Assembly: GCA_002304445.1 (NCBI GenBank)
Contig: NEVA01000006.1
Location: 88,638-152,637, forward strand
DNA from: Opitutia bacterium Tous-C4FEB
Lineage (GTDB): Bacteria; Verrucomicrobiota; Verrucomicrobiia; Opitutales; Opitutaceae
Direction of reading: 5' to 3'
DNA length: 64,000 nt
Shown here: positions 53,484 through 63,381 of the stretch, piece by piece
Numbering within the stretch: the stretch's first letter is position 1
How the letters are laid out: each line of letters begins with the position of its first letter
The notes under the pieces: model-generated
What the model saw: the letters and a program-made list of their open reading frames with translations, nothing else
What the model was told of the DNA's origin: nothing
Database searches by the model: none
Made by a program: the position numbers and the translations under genes

Positions 53484-55196
53484 TCAGGCGTTCGCGGCGG
53501 CAACCACGGGTTGCGCTGGTTTGTAGTGAAGGGTCTCACCCTCGACGAAGGGCAACGCCGAAAACGGGGTCGCATCGAGCAACTGGCCCGTCTCCGGCAA
53601 ATTGGCGAATGTCGTGGTCGCCAGCGCAGGAACCGCAGCCGCGATAGTCTTCCATAGCGCGTTAACCTCGGTCGGGATCGTCGCGCCGCCGGCGGCGCCG
53701 ACAAGTTTGGCGAGCACGATCAGATCATCCGTGGCGCCGGCCATGGGCGGGACGGCTTTGAGAAATTTTTGAATGCGGAACTGCTGATTAACAAACGTGC
53801 CGCTCTTCTCAAAAGCGGTGAGCGTCGGGATCACGACCTTGGCGCCGCCATCCATCGACTTCGCGTGAGTGCCCAACACAATCAGGGAAATTTTTGCGAG
53901 CTGCCCGGCGTTGAGGCCGGCGGCGGCGAGGTCCTCTCCCACGGTCACGACCACCTTTACTTTCCCGGCGTCAATTTGAGCGCCGAGGTCGACTAATTTC
54001 ACCCCGGGCAACGTGCTGATAAGGCCGGTGACGAGTGCGCCGCGCACGTTGGGATTGCGGTCGGCGGAAACGAGAAGCTTGTCGCCCTCCCCGACCCGAC
54101 TCACGAGGTGAGTCGAAGCCTTGAGCGCGGTCGCGAGCTGCTTGGTCAGGAACTGCTCCTCCACGGTGCTGCGGCCCGAGCCGACCACGGCGACGGCTCC
54201 TGCATTGGCCTTAAAGAGCTCGGCAGCGGCGTTGATCGCGATGTCGAACGCGCTGTCGGTGCCGTTGATTTTGACGGCCGAGAGACGGTCGGGCGCTTGA
54301 ACCGCCTTGAACAGGACCCGGCCGGAGTCGGCCATCCAAGTGTCGTTCACCTCGTCGTTACGGCGCGGCGTAATGCGGTAAATCGTGCCCTCGCGCGACC
54401 ACACGACCGTGTTGGCGCCGACGGAGGATTCGGTGTCGATCGCGTTGGTCTGCTTGAGAAACCAGACGCGCATCTTGAAACGGAAATCGGTGCTCGTGAG
54501 CGCGCCCACCGGGCAGATGTCCACCGTATTCAGGGAGTAGTTGTTTTCGAGTTTCTTACCCGGAAAACAAGTGAGCGTGGAATAACTGCCGCGGTCCACG
54601 AAGCCGAGGACGTCGTCCTTCGCGATTTCCTTGGAAAAACGAATGCAACGCGAACAAAGGATGCAGCGCTCGTCATCAAGGGTAACGCGCGGCCCGAGCT
54701 GGGTGCGCTTGGGCTTTACGTTTTTGTCCTCAATGAAACGCGAATAGCCGCGGCCGTAGCCGGTAGCCTGCTCCTGCAACTTGCATTCGCCGGCTTGGTC
54801 GCAGATCGGGCAGTCCAACGGGTGATTGATGAGGAGGAACTCCATCACGCCCTCGCGCGCATCCTTCACCATCGGCGTGGTCGTCCGCACGTGCAGGCCG
54901 GGCGAGACATTGGTGCCGCAGCCGATCTGGGGGCGCGGGATCCAGTTGATCTTCTGCTTGCCCGTGGCCGGATCCATGATCGGCGCCTTGGTCGCGGGAT
55001 CGACCGCCGGCATGCCCATTTCGATGAGACACATCCGGCAATTGCCGACGATCGTGAGCTTCGGGTGGTAGCAGTAATGCGGCACATCGACGTTCACGAG
55101 ACGCGCAGCCTCGATCACGTTGGTGCCTTTGGGCACGGCGATCTCTTTGCCGTCGATGTTGACGGTTACGAGGTCGGGTTTGGCGGTGGCGATCAT
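53484..55196 (-). CDS. nuoG: NADH-quinone oxidoreductase subunit G, short form
   Basis: 570 residues from ATG 55196. The N-terminal ferredoxin domain has the 2Fe-2S motif with HYCYHPKLTIVGNCRMCLIE, then the HxxxCxxC cluster in HPLDCPICDQAGECKLQEQA and 4Fe-4S cysteines in RCILCSRCIRF and VDICPVGALTS. The C-terminal molybdopterin-like part is much shorter (about 330 residues) and more divergent than in E. coli NuoG (about 900 in total), and no molybdenum centre is expected. It passes electrons from NuoF into the peripheral arm. Confidence 0.95.
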   Translation of the reverse strand: MIATAKPDLVTVNIDGKEIAVPKGTNVIEAARLVNVDVPHYCYHPKLTIVGNCRMCLIEMGMPAVDPATKAPIMDPATGKQKINWIPRPQIGCGTNVSPGLHVRTTTPMVKDAREGVMEFLLINHPLDCPICDQAGECKLQEQATGYGRGYSRFIEDKNVKPKRTQLGPRVTLDDERCILCSRCIRFSKEIAKDDVLGFVDRGSYSTLTCFPGKKLENNYSLNTVDICPVGALTSTDFRFKMRVWFLKQTNAIDTESSVGANTVVWSREGTIYRITPRRNDEVNDTWMADSGRVLFKAVQAPDRLSAVKINGTDSAFDIAINAAAELFKANAGAVAVVGSGRSTVEEQFLTKQLATALKASTHLVSRVGEGDKLLVSADRNPNVRGALVTGLISTLPGVKLVDLGAQIDAGKVKVVVTVGEDLAAAGLNAGQLAKISLIVLGTHAKSMDGGAKVVIPTLTAFEKSGTFVNQQFRIQKFLKAVPPMAGATDDLIVLAKLVGAAGGATIPTEVNALWKTIAAAVPALATTTFANLPETGQLLDATPFSALPFVEGETLHYKPAQPVVAAANA

Positions 55197-55210
55197 CGGT
55201 GCGGGGAAAA

Positions 55211-56572
55211 TCAAATCAGCGCGACGGCGTCGGCCGGCTTCGCGGTTTTCTTGGTCTCGGAATACTGCTTAAATTCATCACCGAATTTTGCGATGAAGCT
55301 TTGGGTCGGCCAGGAGCAAGCTTCTCCGAAGGCGCAGATCGTCCGGCCGGGGATTTGATCCGCCACGCTCTTGAGGAGTGCGGCGTCTTCCGGCCTCGCC
55401 TGACCGTGGACCATCCGCGATGAAATTTTCTTCATCCACAACGAGCCTTCGCGGCACGGCGTGCACTGGCCGCAGCTCTCATGAGAATAGAACGCGTTGA
55501 TGTTGGCGAGGGCTTCGACCATGTTGACGGTGTCGTCCATCACGATCACTCCGCCCGAGCCGCCCATCGTGCCGATCATGCCGAGCGAATCGAAATCCAT
55601 CGGCACATCCTCGACGCCCCAATCGTAGTCGACCATCTCGGTGCCAACCTTGCGCTTGCCCTTGTAGCGCTCGCCGAAGCGCATGATCTTGGCCGAAGAA
55701 CCGCCGGGAATCACGGCCTTGAACGTGCGTCCGGGCAACGGACCGCCGCACACGTCATTGAGCAATTGGCCCATCGTGATCGTGCCGGCGGGGAACTCGT
55801 AGTAACCGGGACGCTGCACATGGCCCGAGACGCAGAAGATGCGGGTGCCAGTGTTGCCGGGTGTGCCGATCTTCGCATACTCGGCGCCGCCGTGTTGGGC
55901 GATATACTTCACGTGGCAGAGCGTCTCGACGTTGTTCACGATCGTCGGGCACTGGTAGAGCCCTAGCACGGCGGGGAAATACGGGGGCTTGATCCGCGGA
56001 TTGGCGCGCTTGCCTTCGAGCGACTCGATCAGGCCGGTTTCTTCTCCGCAGATATAGGCACCGGCGCCGCGGTGGACGAATATCTCACAGCTGTAATTCG
56101 TGCCGAGAATATTGGGACCGACGAAATTCGCCGCACGCGCCTCGGCGATCGCCTTTTCCAAAATCCGCGCGCCGTGCGGCATCTCGCCGCGAATATAAAT
56201 GTAGGCCTGCCGCACGTTGTTCGCGAAGCACGAGATCATCGTGCCCTCGATCAGCTGGTGCGGATCCTGATGCATTATGTAGCGATCCTTGAACGTGCCG
56301 GGCTCGGACTCGTCAGCGTTGACGATGAGATAGATCGGCTTGCCGCTCTTGCGGTCGACCAATCCCCACTTCACGCCGCAGGGGAAACCGGCGCCGCCGC
56401 GACCGCGCAAACCGGATTTCTTCACCTCGTCGATGAGCTCTTCGGGCTTACGCGTGACCGCTTGCTTCAGGACTTCGTAACCGCCGTTCCGAACGTAACA
56501 ACCGATGTCATTCGTGTAACCGGGCTCATCGATATGCTGGAAAATGATGCGGCGTTGGGCGGGTGCGGGCAT
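55211..56572 (-). CDS. nuoF: NADH-quinone oxidoreductase subunit F
   Basis: 453 residues. NADH/FMN site GLRGRGGAGFPCGVKWGLVD and NADESEPGTFKDRYIM; the 4Fe-4S (N3) cluster cysteines in ESCGQCTPCREGS and TICAFGEAC. This subunit accepts hydride from NADH onto FMN and passes electrons to the cluster chain. The stop of nuoE upstream and its start are 11 bases apart. Confidence 0.97.
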   Translation of the reverse strand: MPAPAQRRIIFQHIDEPGYTNDIGCYVRNGGYEVLKQAVTRKPEELIDEVKKSGLRGRGGAGFPCGVKWGLVDRKSGKPIYLIVNADESEPGTFKDRYIMHQDPHQLIEGTMISCFANNVRQAYIYIRGEMPHGARILEKAIAEARAANFVGPNILGTNYSCEIFVHRGAGAYICGEETGLIESLEGKRANPRIKPPYFPAVLGLYQCPTIVNNVETLCHVKYIAQHGGAEYAKIGTPGNTGTRIFCVSGHVQRPGYYEFPAGTITMGQLLNDVCGGPLPGRTFKAVIPGGSSAKIMRFGERYKGKRKVGTEMVDYDWGVEDVPMDFDSLGMIGTMGGSGGVIVMDDTVNMVEALANINAFYSHESCGQCTPCREGSLWMKKISSRMVHGQARPEDAALLKSVADQIPGRTICAFGEACSWPTQSFIAKFGDEFKQYSETKKTAKPADAVALI

Positions 56573-56583
56573 GGCGGAAAAGT

Positions 56584-57069
56584 TCAGCGTTTCTTGGCTT
56601 CGGCTTTGATCTGATCGCTCAACTGCTTGGCCTTCGCGACGTCGACCTTCTCATGCAGTTCGTCGTCGATCAACACGACGGGCGCGGTGCCACAGCTGGC
56701 GAGACACTCGACGAAATCCACCGTGACTTCACCGTCAGGCGACACTTCGCCGAGGTGCGTCTTGAACTCCGCTTCAAACGTCGCGCAGGTCTTGTAGCCG
56801 CCGACCAGAGCGCAAGAAAGCGTGCGGCAAACTTTGATGTGGCGCCGGCCGATCGGCTTCTGCCGGAACATCGGATAAAAGGTGATCACTTCCAGCACGT
56901 TGATCGGCTCAAGCTCGAGTTTCGCCGCCACCCACTCGCTCGTATCCGCCGGGAGATGGCCGATGTCTTCTTGGATGAGATGCAACAACGGCAACGTGGC
57001 GCTCCGTTTCACCGGGTAATGGGTGATCACCTCGTCGATCTTGGAAAGAGTTTCGGCCTTGAGATTCAT
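56584..57069 (-). CDS. nuoE: NADH-quinone oxidoreductase subunit E
   Basis: 161 residues from ATG 57069. A GTG at 57108 would add 13 residues but overlaps nuoD; I prefer the ATG. The 2Fe-2S cluster N1a cysteines lie in CRTLSCALVGG and VECLASCGTAPVVLI, the expected CX4C and CX3C pattern. It pairs with NuoF in the NADH module. Confidence 0.94.
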   Translation of the reverse strand: MNLKAETLSKIDEVITHYPVKRSATLPLLHLIQEDIGHLPADTSEWVAAKLELEPINVLEVITFYPMFRQKPIGRRHIKVCRTLSCALVGGYKTCATFEAEFKTHLGEVSPDGEVTVDFVECLASCGTAPVVLIDDELHEKVDVAKAKQLSDQIKAEAKKR

Positions 57070-57091
57070 CAAACTGGTTTCGAGAGAAATG

Positions 57092-58324
57092 TTAGCGGTC
57101 GCACTCACCCATCACAAAGTCGAGCGAGCCGAGCAACGTGACCACATCGGAGATCATGGTGCCGGCGCAGACCTTGGGCAAAATCGACAGATTGCAGAAC
57201 GAGGGCGAGCGGATCTTCAGGCGCCACGGCACCCCGCCGCCCTTGCTCACGATGTAGAAACCGAGCGCGCCTTTGGGATTTTCCGCTTCAAAGTAAACTT
57301 CACCGGCCGGAATCTGCGGACCCTCGGTCACGATCATGAAGTTGTTGATCAACTCCTCCATCGAGGTGAGAATCTTGTCCTTCGGCGGCGCAAAAATCTT
57401 TCGCGCGTCTTTCGCATACCAATCGCCACGGGGGAACTTCGCGATCACCTGACGGATAATCCGCACCGACTGGCGCATCTCTTCGCCGCGGCAAAGATAG
57501 CGGTCATAGCAATCGCCCTTCGAGCCGATCGGCACATCAAACTCATACTGTTCGTAGCCGGAGTAGGGCTTGTCCTTGCGTAAATCGAGCGACACGCCGG
57601 AGCCTCTCAAATTCGGACCCGTAAGGCCGTAGGCGATGGCATCTTCCTTCGAAATGATACCCACGCCCACCGTGCGATCTTGGAAAATCTTATTCCGTGT
57701 GAGCAATGCGAGGGTTTCTTCGAGCGCCGGTTCAAACCGATCGCAGAATTCGATCACCCGGCCCAACCAACCTTCAGGCACATCGCGCGTCACCCCGCCG
57801 ATCCGGGTGTAACTTGTGGTGAAACGTGCGCCCGTCAGCTCCTCGAAAAGCTTGTAGAGATGTTCGCGCTGGTTGAGCGAGTGCACGAGCACCGTCCACG
57901 CGCCGACATCGAGGCCGAATGCGCCCAGCCCCATCAGGTGCGCCGAGACGCGTGCCATCTCCGCCGTGAGCACGCGGATCGCCTGACAACGTGCCGGCAC
58001 CTCGAGACCGGCGAGTCGCTCCACCGCGATGGCGAACGCCATGTTGTTGGCCAGCGGCGCGAGGTAGTCCAACCGGTCCGTGTAGGGCACGAACTGGTTG
58101 TAAGTCATATTCTCGGCGATCTTTTCGTCACCGCGGTGCAAGTAACCGAGCACCGGGTCGCACTTCACCAAAATCTCGCCGTCGAGTTCCATTTGCAGCC
58201 GCAACACTCCGTGGGTCGACGGATGTGACGGCCCCATCGAGAGGGACATCTTTTCCGGCGCGAAATCCTGCTCGGCGCCGGCGGCTTTCGCCGCGCTGTC
58301 TGGAAAAGCAAATTCTGTGGCCAT
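57092..58324 (-). CDS. nuoD: NADH-quinone oxidoreductase subunit D
   Basis: 410 residues of the 49-kDa quinone-site subunit. SLSMGPSHPSTHGVLRLQME, DGEILVKCDPVLGYLHRGDE, SYTRIGGVTRDVPEGWL and LRGSGVSLDLRKDKPYSGYE are characteristic; the last residues VMGECDR are the usual C-terminus. It shapes the quinone head-group site with NuoB. Confidence 0.97.
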   Translation of the reverse strand: MATEFAFPDSAAKAAGAEQDFAPEKMSLSMGPSHPSTHGVLRLQMELDGEILVKCDPVLGYLHRGDEKIAENMTYNQFVPYTDRLDYLAPLANNMAFAIAVERLAGLEVPARCQAIRVLTAEMARVSAHLMGLGAFGLDVGAWTVLVHSLNQREHLYKLFEELTGARFTTSYTRIGGVTRDVPEGWLGRVIEFCDRFEPALEETLALLTRNKIFQDRTVGVGIISKEDAIAYGLTGPNLRGSGVSLDLRKDKPYSGYEQYEFDVPIGSKGDCYDRYLCRGEEMRQSVRIIRQVIAKFPRGDWYAKDARKIFAPPKDKILTSMEELINNFMIVTEGPQIPAGEVYFEAENPKGALGFYIVSKGGGVPWRLKIRSPSFCNLSILPKVCAGTMISDVVTLLGSLDFVMGECDR

Positions 58325-58337
58325 AGCGTCGGTGAAA

Positions 58338-58967
58338 TCAGGCGTCAGGTTTGGCAGATCGTTCGTTCCAGCTCTCGTCTTTTGCGCGCGGTTCGGCCTC
58401 GGTAAGATTCATTTCGCCCGCCGAAGCGACAAAGGGCCCGCCCATCATCGGCGCCGCGATGACCTTAGCTTTGGTTTCCTCGGCCACCTCAAGATCGGGC
58501 AGCGCAGTCTCAATGCCGGCCAAGGGGAATTCTTTGCGCAACGGATGATAGGGATAACCATCCCACATCAAAATCCGGCGCAGGTCCGGATGGGTCTCGA
58601 ACTTGATTCCAAACATGTCGAACGCCTCGCGTTCGTGCCAATTAGCCGCAGGCCAAAGCGTCACGACACTCGGCACCGTCGGGGCCGAATCCTCGCCGAT
58701 ACAAGGCGTCGCCACACGAATCGCGGCGTGCGAAACCGTCGAGTAAAGGTGGTAAACCGCCGTGAACCGAGGCGACGCGCCCTCCGCCCAATCGATCGCG
58801 GTCAAATCGGAGAGCAGATCGAACCCGCCCTCGTCCCGCAGCGTCCGGAGCACGGTCACGATGTCCGCGTTTGGCACGTCGACCGCCGGACAATCCCGGC
58901 TAGGACGATCGGTGATTTGAGAAAACTTCGCCTTGATGGCGCTGATGGCGTCGACGGAGGCAGACAT
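58338..58967 (-). CDS. nuoC: NADH-quinone oxidoreductase subunit C
   Basis: 209 residues from ATG 58967 (a GTG lies one codon upstream). The 30-kDa-subunit pattern is clear: GGFDLLSDLTAIDWAEG, the HEREAFDMFGIKFETHPDLR stretch, and RILMWDGYPYHPLRKEFPLA. The C-terminal tail is variable and charged. NuoC and NuoD are separate here, unlike the E. coli fusion. Confidence 0.95.
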   Translation of the reverse strand: MSASVDAISAIKAKFSQITDRPSRDCPAVDVPNADIVTVLRTLRDEGGFDLLSDLTAIDWAEGASPRFTAVYHLYSTVSHAAIRVATPCIGEDSAPTVPSVVTLWPAANWHEREAFDMFGIKFETHPDLRRILMWDGYPYHPLRKEFPLAGIETALPDLEVAEETKAKVIAAPMMGGPFVASAGEMNLTEAEPRAKDESWNERSAKPDA

Positions 58968-58991
58968 CACAAAAAAGGGATAACGCTGGGA

Positions 58992-59501
58992 TCAGGCCGA
59001 GAAGAGCTGGGCGGCGGAATGCTCTTTCTTGATCTTGCTTTGCAGCTTGATCAAAGCATCGAGCAAGGCCTCTGGGCGCGGAGGGCACCCACTCACGTAA
59101 ACGTCCACCGGGATGATGCGATCCACTCCCTGCAACGTCGCGTAGCTACGGTACATGCCTCCGGAGCTCGCACAGGCCCCCATTGCGATCACCCACTTCG
59201 GCGAAGTCATCTGATCATAAATGCGGCGAACCACTGGAGCCATTTTATAGGTCACCGTGCCGGCCACGATCATGCAATCGGCTTGGCGGGGAGAAAAACG
59301 CATCACTTCGGCGCCGAAACGCGCGATATCAAACCGCCCGTTGCCGACCGCCATCAATTCAATCGCGCAGCACGCCAAACCCATCGGCATGGGCCACACG
59401 GAGTTGGTTCGGATCCAGTTAATGACCGCGTCGGCCCGCGAGACGATTACTTCGCCTTCGACCTTGCCGTTGTAGCCCAATTCGGAGTTTGCCGAGACCA
59501 T
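58992..59501 (-). CDS. nuoB: NADH-quinone oxidoreductase subunit B
   Basis: 169 residues. It holds cluster N2, which is ligated by the tandem cysteines in GLACCAIEL with Cys in GACASSGG and [15 protein letters not shown]. It passes electrons to quinone. It is the first gene of the visible operon: no nuoA precedes it; the 393 bases upstream contain no gene and lead to a divergent TonB receptor. Confidence 0.96.
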   Translation of the reverse strand: MVSANSELGYNGKVEGEVIVSRADAVINWIRTNSVWPMPMGLACCAIELMAVGNGRFDIARFGAEVMRFSPRQADCMIVAGTVTYKMAPVVRRIYDQMTSPKWVIAMGACASSGGMYRSYATLQGVDRIIPVDVYVSGCPPRPEALLDALIKLQSKIKKEHSAAQLFSA

Positions 59502-59894
59502 GAGTGGATAGAAATTTAACAGACGCTAGTTGCCGGACCGTAGCAGCCGACAAGAGTCGCGCAAGTTGCTTTTCCTAAAATTTCCGAAACACGATCGTGA
59601 CACTACCGGGCCGACAAAAAATTGGCGGATGAAGGATTGTTTCGGTGCGGACCGACCCGGACGCCATTGCTAAAATCCTCGATCGGCCCTGCAAACGACC
59701 GCTCGCGGCATTGGCCGAGCCGACTAAAGATTTCCGCTTGATGAGAAGCCGCGGAGGCAGGTCCGGCGCGTATTGAAGAACGTCTGCACCCAGTATTGAT
59801 TGGTCTAGCGTTGAGCTTGTCGGAAATCCCCCTTCCGCTCTTTTGGTTCCCCGGTCCGAGATCTTTGCATCACTCTCCCTCACCGTCCAAACCC
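59502..59894. other. 393-base divergent promoter region
   Basis: Lies between nuoB (minus) and the TonB receptor gene (plus). It holds no plausible gene, including nuoA. AT-rich stretches occur near 59569-59591 and 59627-59641. A 10-bp palindrome CACGATCGTG (59590-59599) lies about 90 bases upstream of nuoB. It presumably carries both promoters, but no convincing -10/-35 pair is assigned. Confidence 0.5.
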
Positions 59895-62800
59895 ATGAAA
59901 CCACTCCGCCCTAACCTCACCCAACCCCGTTCGCTCCGCCTCGCCGCGAGCGCGGTCATTAGTCTGCTTTTGGCCGGTCCGAACCTCAAGGCGCAACGCG
60001 CCCCGGCCCCGGCCGATACGCCTGCGTCAACCGCCGCTGTCAATACTCCGACTTCCCGTGCTCCGATCCCGGAATCCGAAGTGGTCGAACTCAGCCCGTT
60101 TGTCATCAGCTCCGAACGCGACATCGGCTACCGCGCCACCAGCACGCTCGCCGGCACGCGCCTCAACACCGATATCAAGGACATCGGCGCCGCCGTCTCG
60201 ATCTACACCGAGGAATTCCTTGAGGATATCGGCGTCGCCAAGCTCCAAGACATTCTCACTTACACCGCCTCTACGGAAGTCGCCGGCCAAGGGGGAAATT
60301 TCTCGGGAATCGCCGGAGAAAACTCTGCAGAAGTGCGCGACGATCCGGCTGCGATCAACCGTGTGCGCGCCCTCGCCCAAGCCACGCGCACCCGAGACTT
60401 CTTCGCTACCGACATCCCCGGAGACACCTTCAACTTCGAAACCCTCACCATCAGCCGCGGCCCCAACGCCATTTTGGCGGGCGTCGGCAACGCCGGTGGC
60501 ATCATGGACTCCGCGATGCGCAAGGCATCGTTCACCGACAGCTACCGCGTCGTCTCACGCTTCAGTTCCTACGAATCGCACCGCGAGGAGTTTCACATCA
60601 ACAAAGTGATCGTGCCCGGCCGCCTCGCCGCCCGCCTTGCCTTGCTCAACGACCGGAGAAACTACCGGCAAGAGCCCTCGTTCGACAAAGACCAACGCCT
60701 CTACGCAGCGATCAACCTGCGCGCACTCGATCCCAAACGCGGTTCGTTTCTCGGTCGTGGCACCCTGCGCGCCAATTTCGAGCAGGGCAAAATCGAGGGC
60801 GTTCCGCCCGATCCCCTTACGCCGACGTTCACGGTCGCCAACTGGTTCAACGAGCTCAACCCCAAGTGGCGCTGGAACGGCGCGCTGGCCCAACTGCAAA
60901 CATCGGCCGGCACGCCCCTCGTCGGCACCCAGGCCCAGACCGGCGTAATCCGCGGCTTCCCGCTCTACACCCAGTGGGCGCTCGTCTACGCCAACCCGAC
61001 CTCCAGCGAGGCCAGCGTCGGCTTCACCGACCCCGCATTGGCCAACGTCCAGGGCTTCCAAGGCGGCATTCCCGCCACGCTCCCCGGCAGTCCCGGCGGC
61101 TCGCTGAGTTCGTCGGGCGACGGCAACCGCCTCCGCACCGGTTATGTCCGCTCCCACCTCAGCAATCCGAAGGTCTTCAACTTCTACGACGAGCTCATCA
61201 CGGGGGCATTCGACTTCCGCGAGCAGGACTTCGATGCGACCGATGTCCGCTACGACCAGTTGTTGCTCGGCGGCAAAGCTGGCTTCGAACTCGCCTTCAA
61301 CGACCAAACGTTCACCCGCAAGCGCGACTTCTCGATTCCGACCGGCGGCAACGACGAAGGTATTCTAGTCGATGTAAACTCGGTGCTCAGCGTCCGCTCC
61401 GCCGCGTTCCCGCTGGGCATCCCCAATCCCAACTTCGGCCGCCCCTTCATCACCACGACCGATGTGTTCCGCGACCAAATGAACCGCACCAAGCGCGAAT
61501 CCCAACAGTTCTCCGCCTTCTTCAAACACGACTTCGCCCAAAGCGAGTCGAGGGCCGCCCGCTGGTTCGGCCGGCACACCTTCTCCTCTCTCTTCTTCAC
61601 CACCGAGATCGAGCGCTTCAACCGCACCTACTCCAGCACGTGGGACCCCAACGGCCAACTCAATCCCCAGAGCAGCTTAAACGGCGCCCAACCCGCGACC
61701 TTCGGCACTCAGGTAAATGGCTGGTTCTACCTCGGCCCGTCTCTGCTCAACACCCCCACCCTCGACGACGTCCGGCTCCAGGCGATCAGCGCCGCGCGCC
61801 CGGCCGCCGGCCAGACTTATACGTTGCGGGTGTATGATCCCGTCACCCGCTCCTTCGTGTCCGGCACCTCCAAGCCGCTGCGCGTGCTCCAGCGCATCGT
61901 CGACCAACGCGAGGAATTGGACTCGATGGCCTTCGCCCTGCAAAGCCACTGGTTGAAGAATCACCTCGTGACCGTCGTCGGCTGGCGCGAGGACAAAGAC
62001 CAAGCCTATACGTCCCTGCCGCCAAACCGCCTCGCCAACGGCAGCTTCGACGACTCAAACGTCACCTTTCAAAAATCGGCCGCGCAGCTCAAACGCAGTT
62101 GGACTAGGAGCGTCGTCGGTAAATTGCCGTTCAAACTGCCCCTCGGCTCGGAACTCCGAGCCCACTGGAACCGGTCGGGCAACTTCAACCCCGTCGGCCA
62201 ACGCCGGAACATTTGGAACGAGGAAATCGGCTCCCCCACCGCCGAGACCGAAGAGGTGGGCATCTCCCTCGCGACCTTCCGCGACAAGTTCGAGCTCCGC
62301 GTCAACCAATACAAAACGACGATAGAGGGAGATTCCATCAGCGTCGGAAATCCCTACAACTATATCAGTGGTCAGATCTCGCGCCTAATCGCCTCCCGCG
62401 ATGCCGGCCTGAGTCCCGCCGATTTCAACTACGTCTATCCGGGTTGGAACAGTTTCAGTGACGTCGCTCTTGCGCTTTACGAAACCATCCCCGTCCGCCT
62501 CCGGGCAAACATCGGACCGGATAAAAACTTCAACCCCCGCTTCACGGGCAGTGGCAATACACTGCAATGGACGCCCGATTCGATCGTCAACCTCGCTTCG
62601 ACCAGCAACACCGAATCCACTGGCACCGAATTCGAAGCGATCATCAATCCCACCAAGAATTGGCGCATTTCGCTCAGCGTGGCGAAAAACGAAGCCGTGA
62701 AGGCCAACGTCGCCGCCGAGGAGCTCGCCTATGCCGATCAGTGGAAGAAAAACTTAGACACGATGTTCGCCGGTAAACTCCTGCCCGGCTCCCGCGCGCC

Positions 62801-63284
62801 CACCAACGCTACATTGCTCACTTTTTACGACCAGTACGTGGCCGAGTCGCTGCCCTCAATCCGTACGGCCGCGCGGCTGTCGGGTTCAGCCGCCCCGGAA
62901 ATTCGCAAATGGCGCGCAAACATGGTGACTCGCTACGAATTCACCCGCGGTTTCATTCGCGGCCTGAGTGTCGGCGGCGCGGTGCGCTGGCAGGACAAGA
63001 TCGGCATCGGCTATCCCTACGTCACCGCCGGCGGCGTCACGGCGGCCGACATCACCCGCCCCTACTTCGGGCCCGCCGAAACGGCGTTCGACGCGACTGT
63101 CGCCTACCGGAGGAAACTGAAGATTATGGGTAGTGCGGTGAATTGGGTCGTTTCGCTCAACGTCCGAAACCTCAACGCCAAGGACGAGTTGATCCCGATC
63201 GCCTCCAATCCCGACGGCTCGTGGGGCACGTTCCGCATCCCGCCCGAACGCACGTGGAGCATAAGCAACACGTTGTCGTTTTGA
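59895..63284 (+). CDS. Large TonB-dependent receptor (second)
   Basis: 1129 residues from ATG 59895; the frame is open from 59796 but the signal peptide begins here (MKPLRPNLTQPRSLRLAAS, then AVISLLLAGPNLKAQ). A TonB-box-like VVELSPFVISSERDIGYRAT precedes the plug, which includes LAGTRLNTDIKDIGAAVSIY, FLEDIGVAKLQDILTYTAST and ISRGPNAILAGVGNAGGIMD. The rest is barrel, ending TWSISNTLSF with terminal Phe. This subtype (ELSPFVISSERDIGYRA) is expanded in Opitutaceae. Ligand unknown. Transcribed away from the nuo operon. Confidence 0.93.
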   Translation: MKPLRPNLTQPRSLRLAASAVISLLLAGPNLKAQRAPAPADTPASTAAVNTPTSRAPIPESEVVELSPFVISSERDIGYRATSTLAGTRLNTDIKDIGAAVSIYTEEFLEDIGVAKLQDILTYTASTEVAGQGGNFSGIAGENSAEVRDDPAAINRVRALAQATRTRDFFATDIPGDTFNFETLTISRGPNAILAGVGNAGGIMDSAMRKASFTDSYRVVSRFSSYESHREEFHINKVIVPGRLAARLALLNDRRNYRQEPSFDKDQRLYAAINLRALDPKRGSFLGRGTLRANFEQGKIEGVPPDPLTPTFTVANWFNELNPKWRWNGALAQLQTSAGTPLVGTQAQTGVIRGFPLYTQWALVYANPTSSEASVGFTDPALANVQGFQGGIPATLPGSPGGSLSSSGDGNRLRTGYVRSHLSNPKVFNFYDELITGAFDFREQDFDATDVRYDQLLLGGKAGFELAFNDQTFTRKRDFSIPTGGNDEGILVDVNSVLSVRSAAFPLGIPNPNFGRPFITTTDVFRDQMNRTKRESQQFSAFFKHDFAQSESRAARWFGRHTFSSLFFTTEIERFNRTYSSTWDPNGQLNPQSSLNGAQPATFGTQVNGWFYLGPSLLNTPTLDDVRLQAISAARPAAGQTYTLRVYDPVTRSFVSGTSKPLRVLQRIVDQREELDSMAFALQSHWLKNHLVTVVGWREDKDQAYTSLPPNRLANGSFDDSNVTFQKSAAQLKRSWTRSVVGKLPFKLPLGSELRAHWNRSGNFNPVGQRRNIWNEEIGSPTAETEEVGISLATFRDKFELRVNQYKTTIEGDSISVGNPYNYISGQISRLIASRDAGLSPADFNYVYPGWNSFSDVALALYETIPVRLRANIGPDKNFNPRFTGSGNTLQWTPDSIVNLASTSNTESTGTEFEAIINPTKNWRISLSVAKNEAVKANVAAEELAYADQWKKNLDTMFAGKLLPGSRAPTNATLLTFYDQYVAESLPSIRTAARLSGSAAPEIRKWRANMVTRYEFTRGFIRGLSVGGAVRWQDKIGIGYPYVTAGGVTAADITRPYFGPAETAFDATVAYRRKLKIMGSAVNWVVSLNVRNLNAKDELIPIASNPDGSWGTFRIPPERTWSISNTLSF

Positions 63285-63336
63285 TTTTACTCCGGCAGCG
63301 ATCCGTCGCGGCATCCCGCCGCCCCGCCCCTTCGAC

Positions 63337-63356
63337 GCTTAAATTTTGTTTTAAGC
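63337..63356. repeat. AT-rich inverted repeat near the IS1380 end
   Basis: GCTTAAA (63337-63343) and TTTAAGC (63350-63356) form a 7-bp stem with loop TTTTGT. It lies 25 bases from the transposase stop, in an AT-rich patch of an otherwise GC-rich region, and may mark the insertion-sequence edge; no second end is in the window to test it. Confidence 0.35.
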
Positions 63357-63381
63357 TAGATTCCGCAGTTGAAGGGCGGAT

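Noticed and set aside
57070..57108. GTG start of nuoE at 57108
   Set aside because: It would overlap nuoD by 17 bases and adds 13 residues without conservation; ATG 57069 fits better, though not proven.
59590..59599. CACGATCGTG as a regulatory operator of nuo
   Set aside because: A 10-bp palindrome is expected by chance in this much sequence and has no second copy here; noted only in the gap entry.
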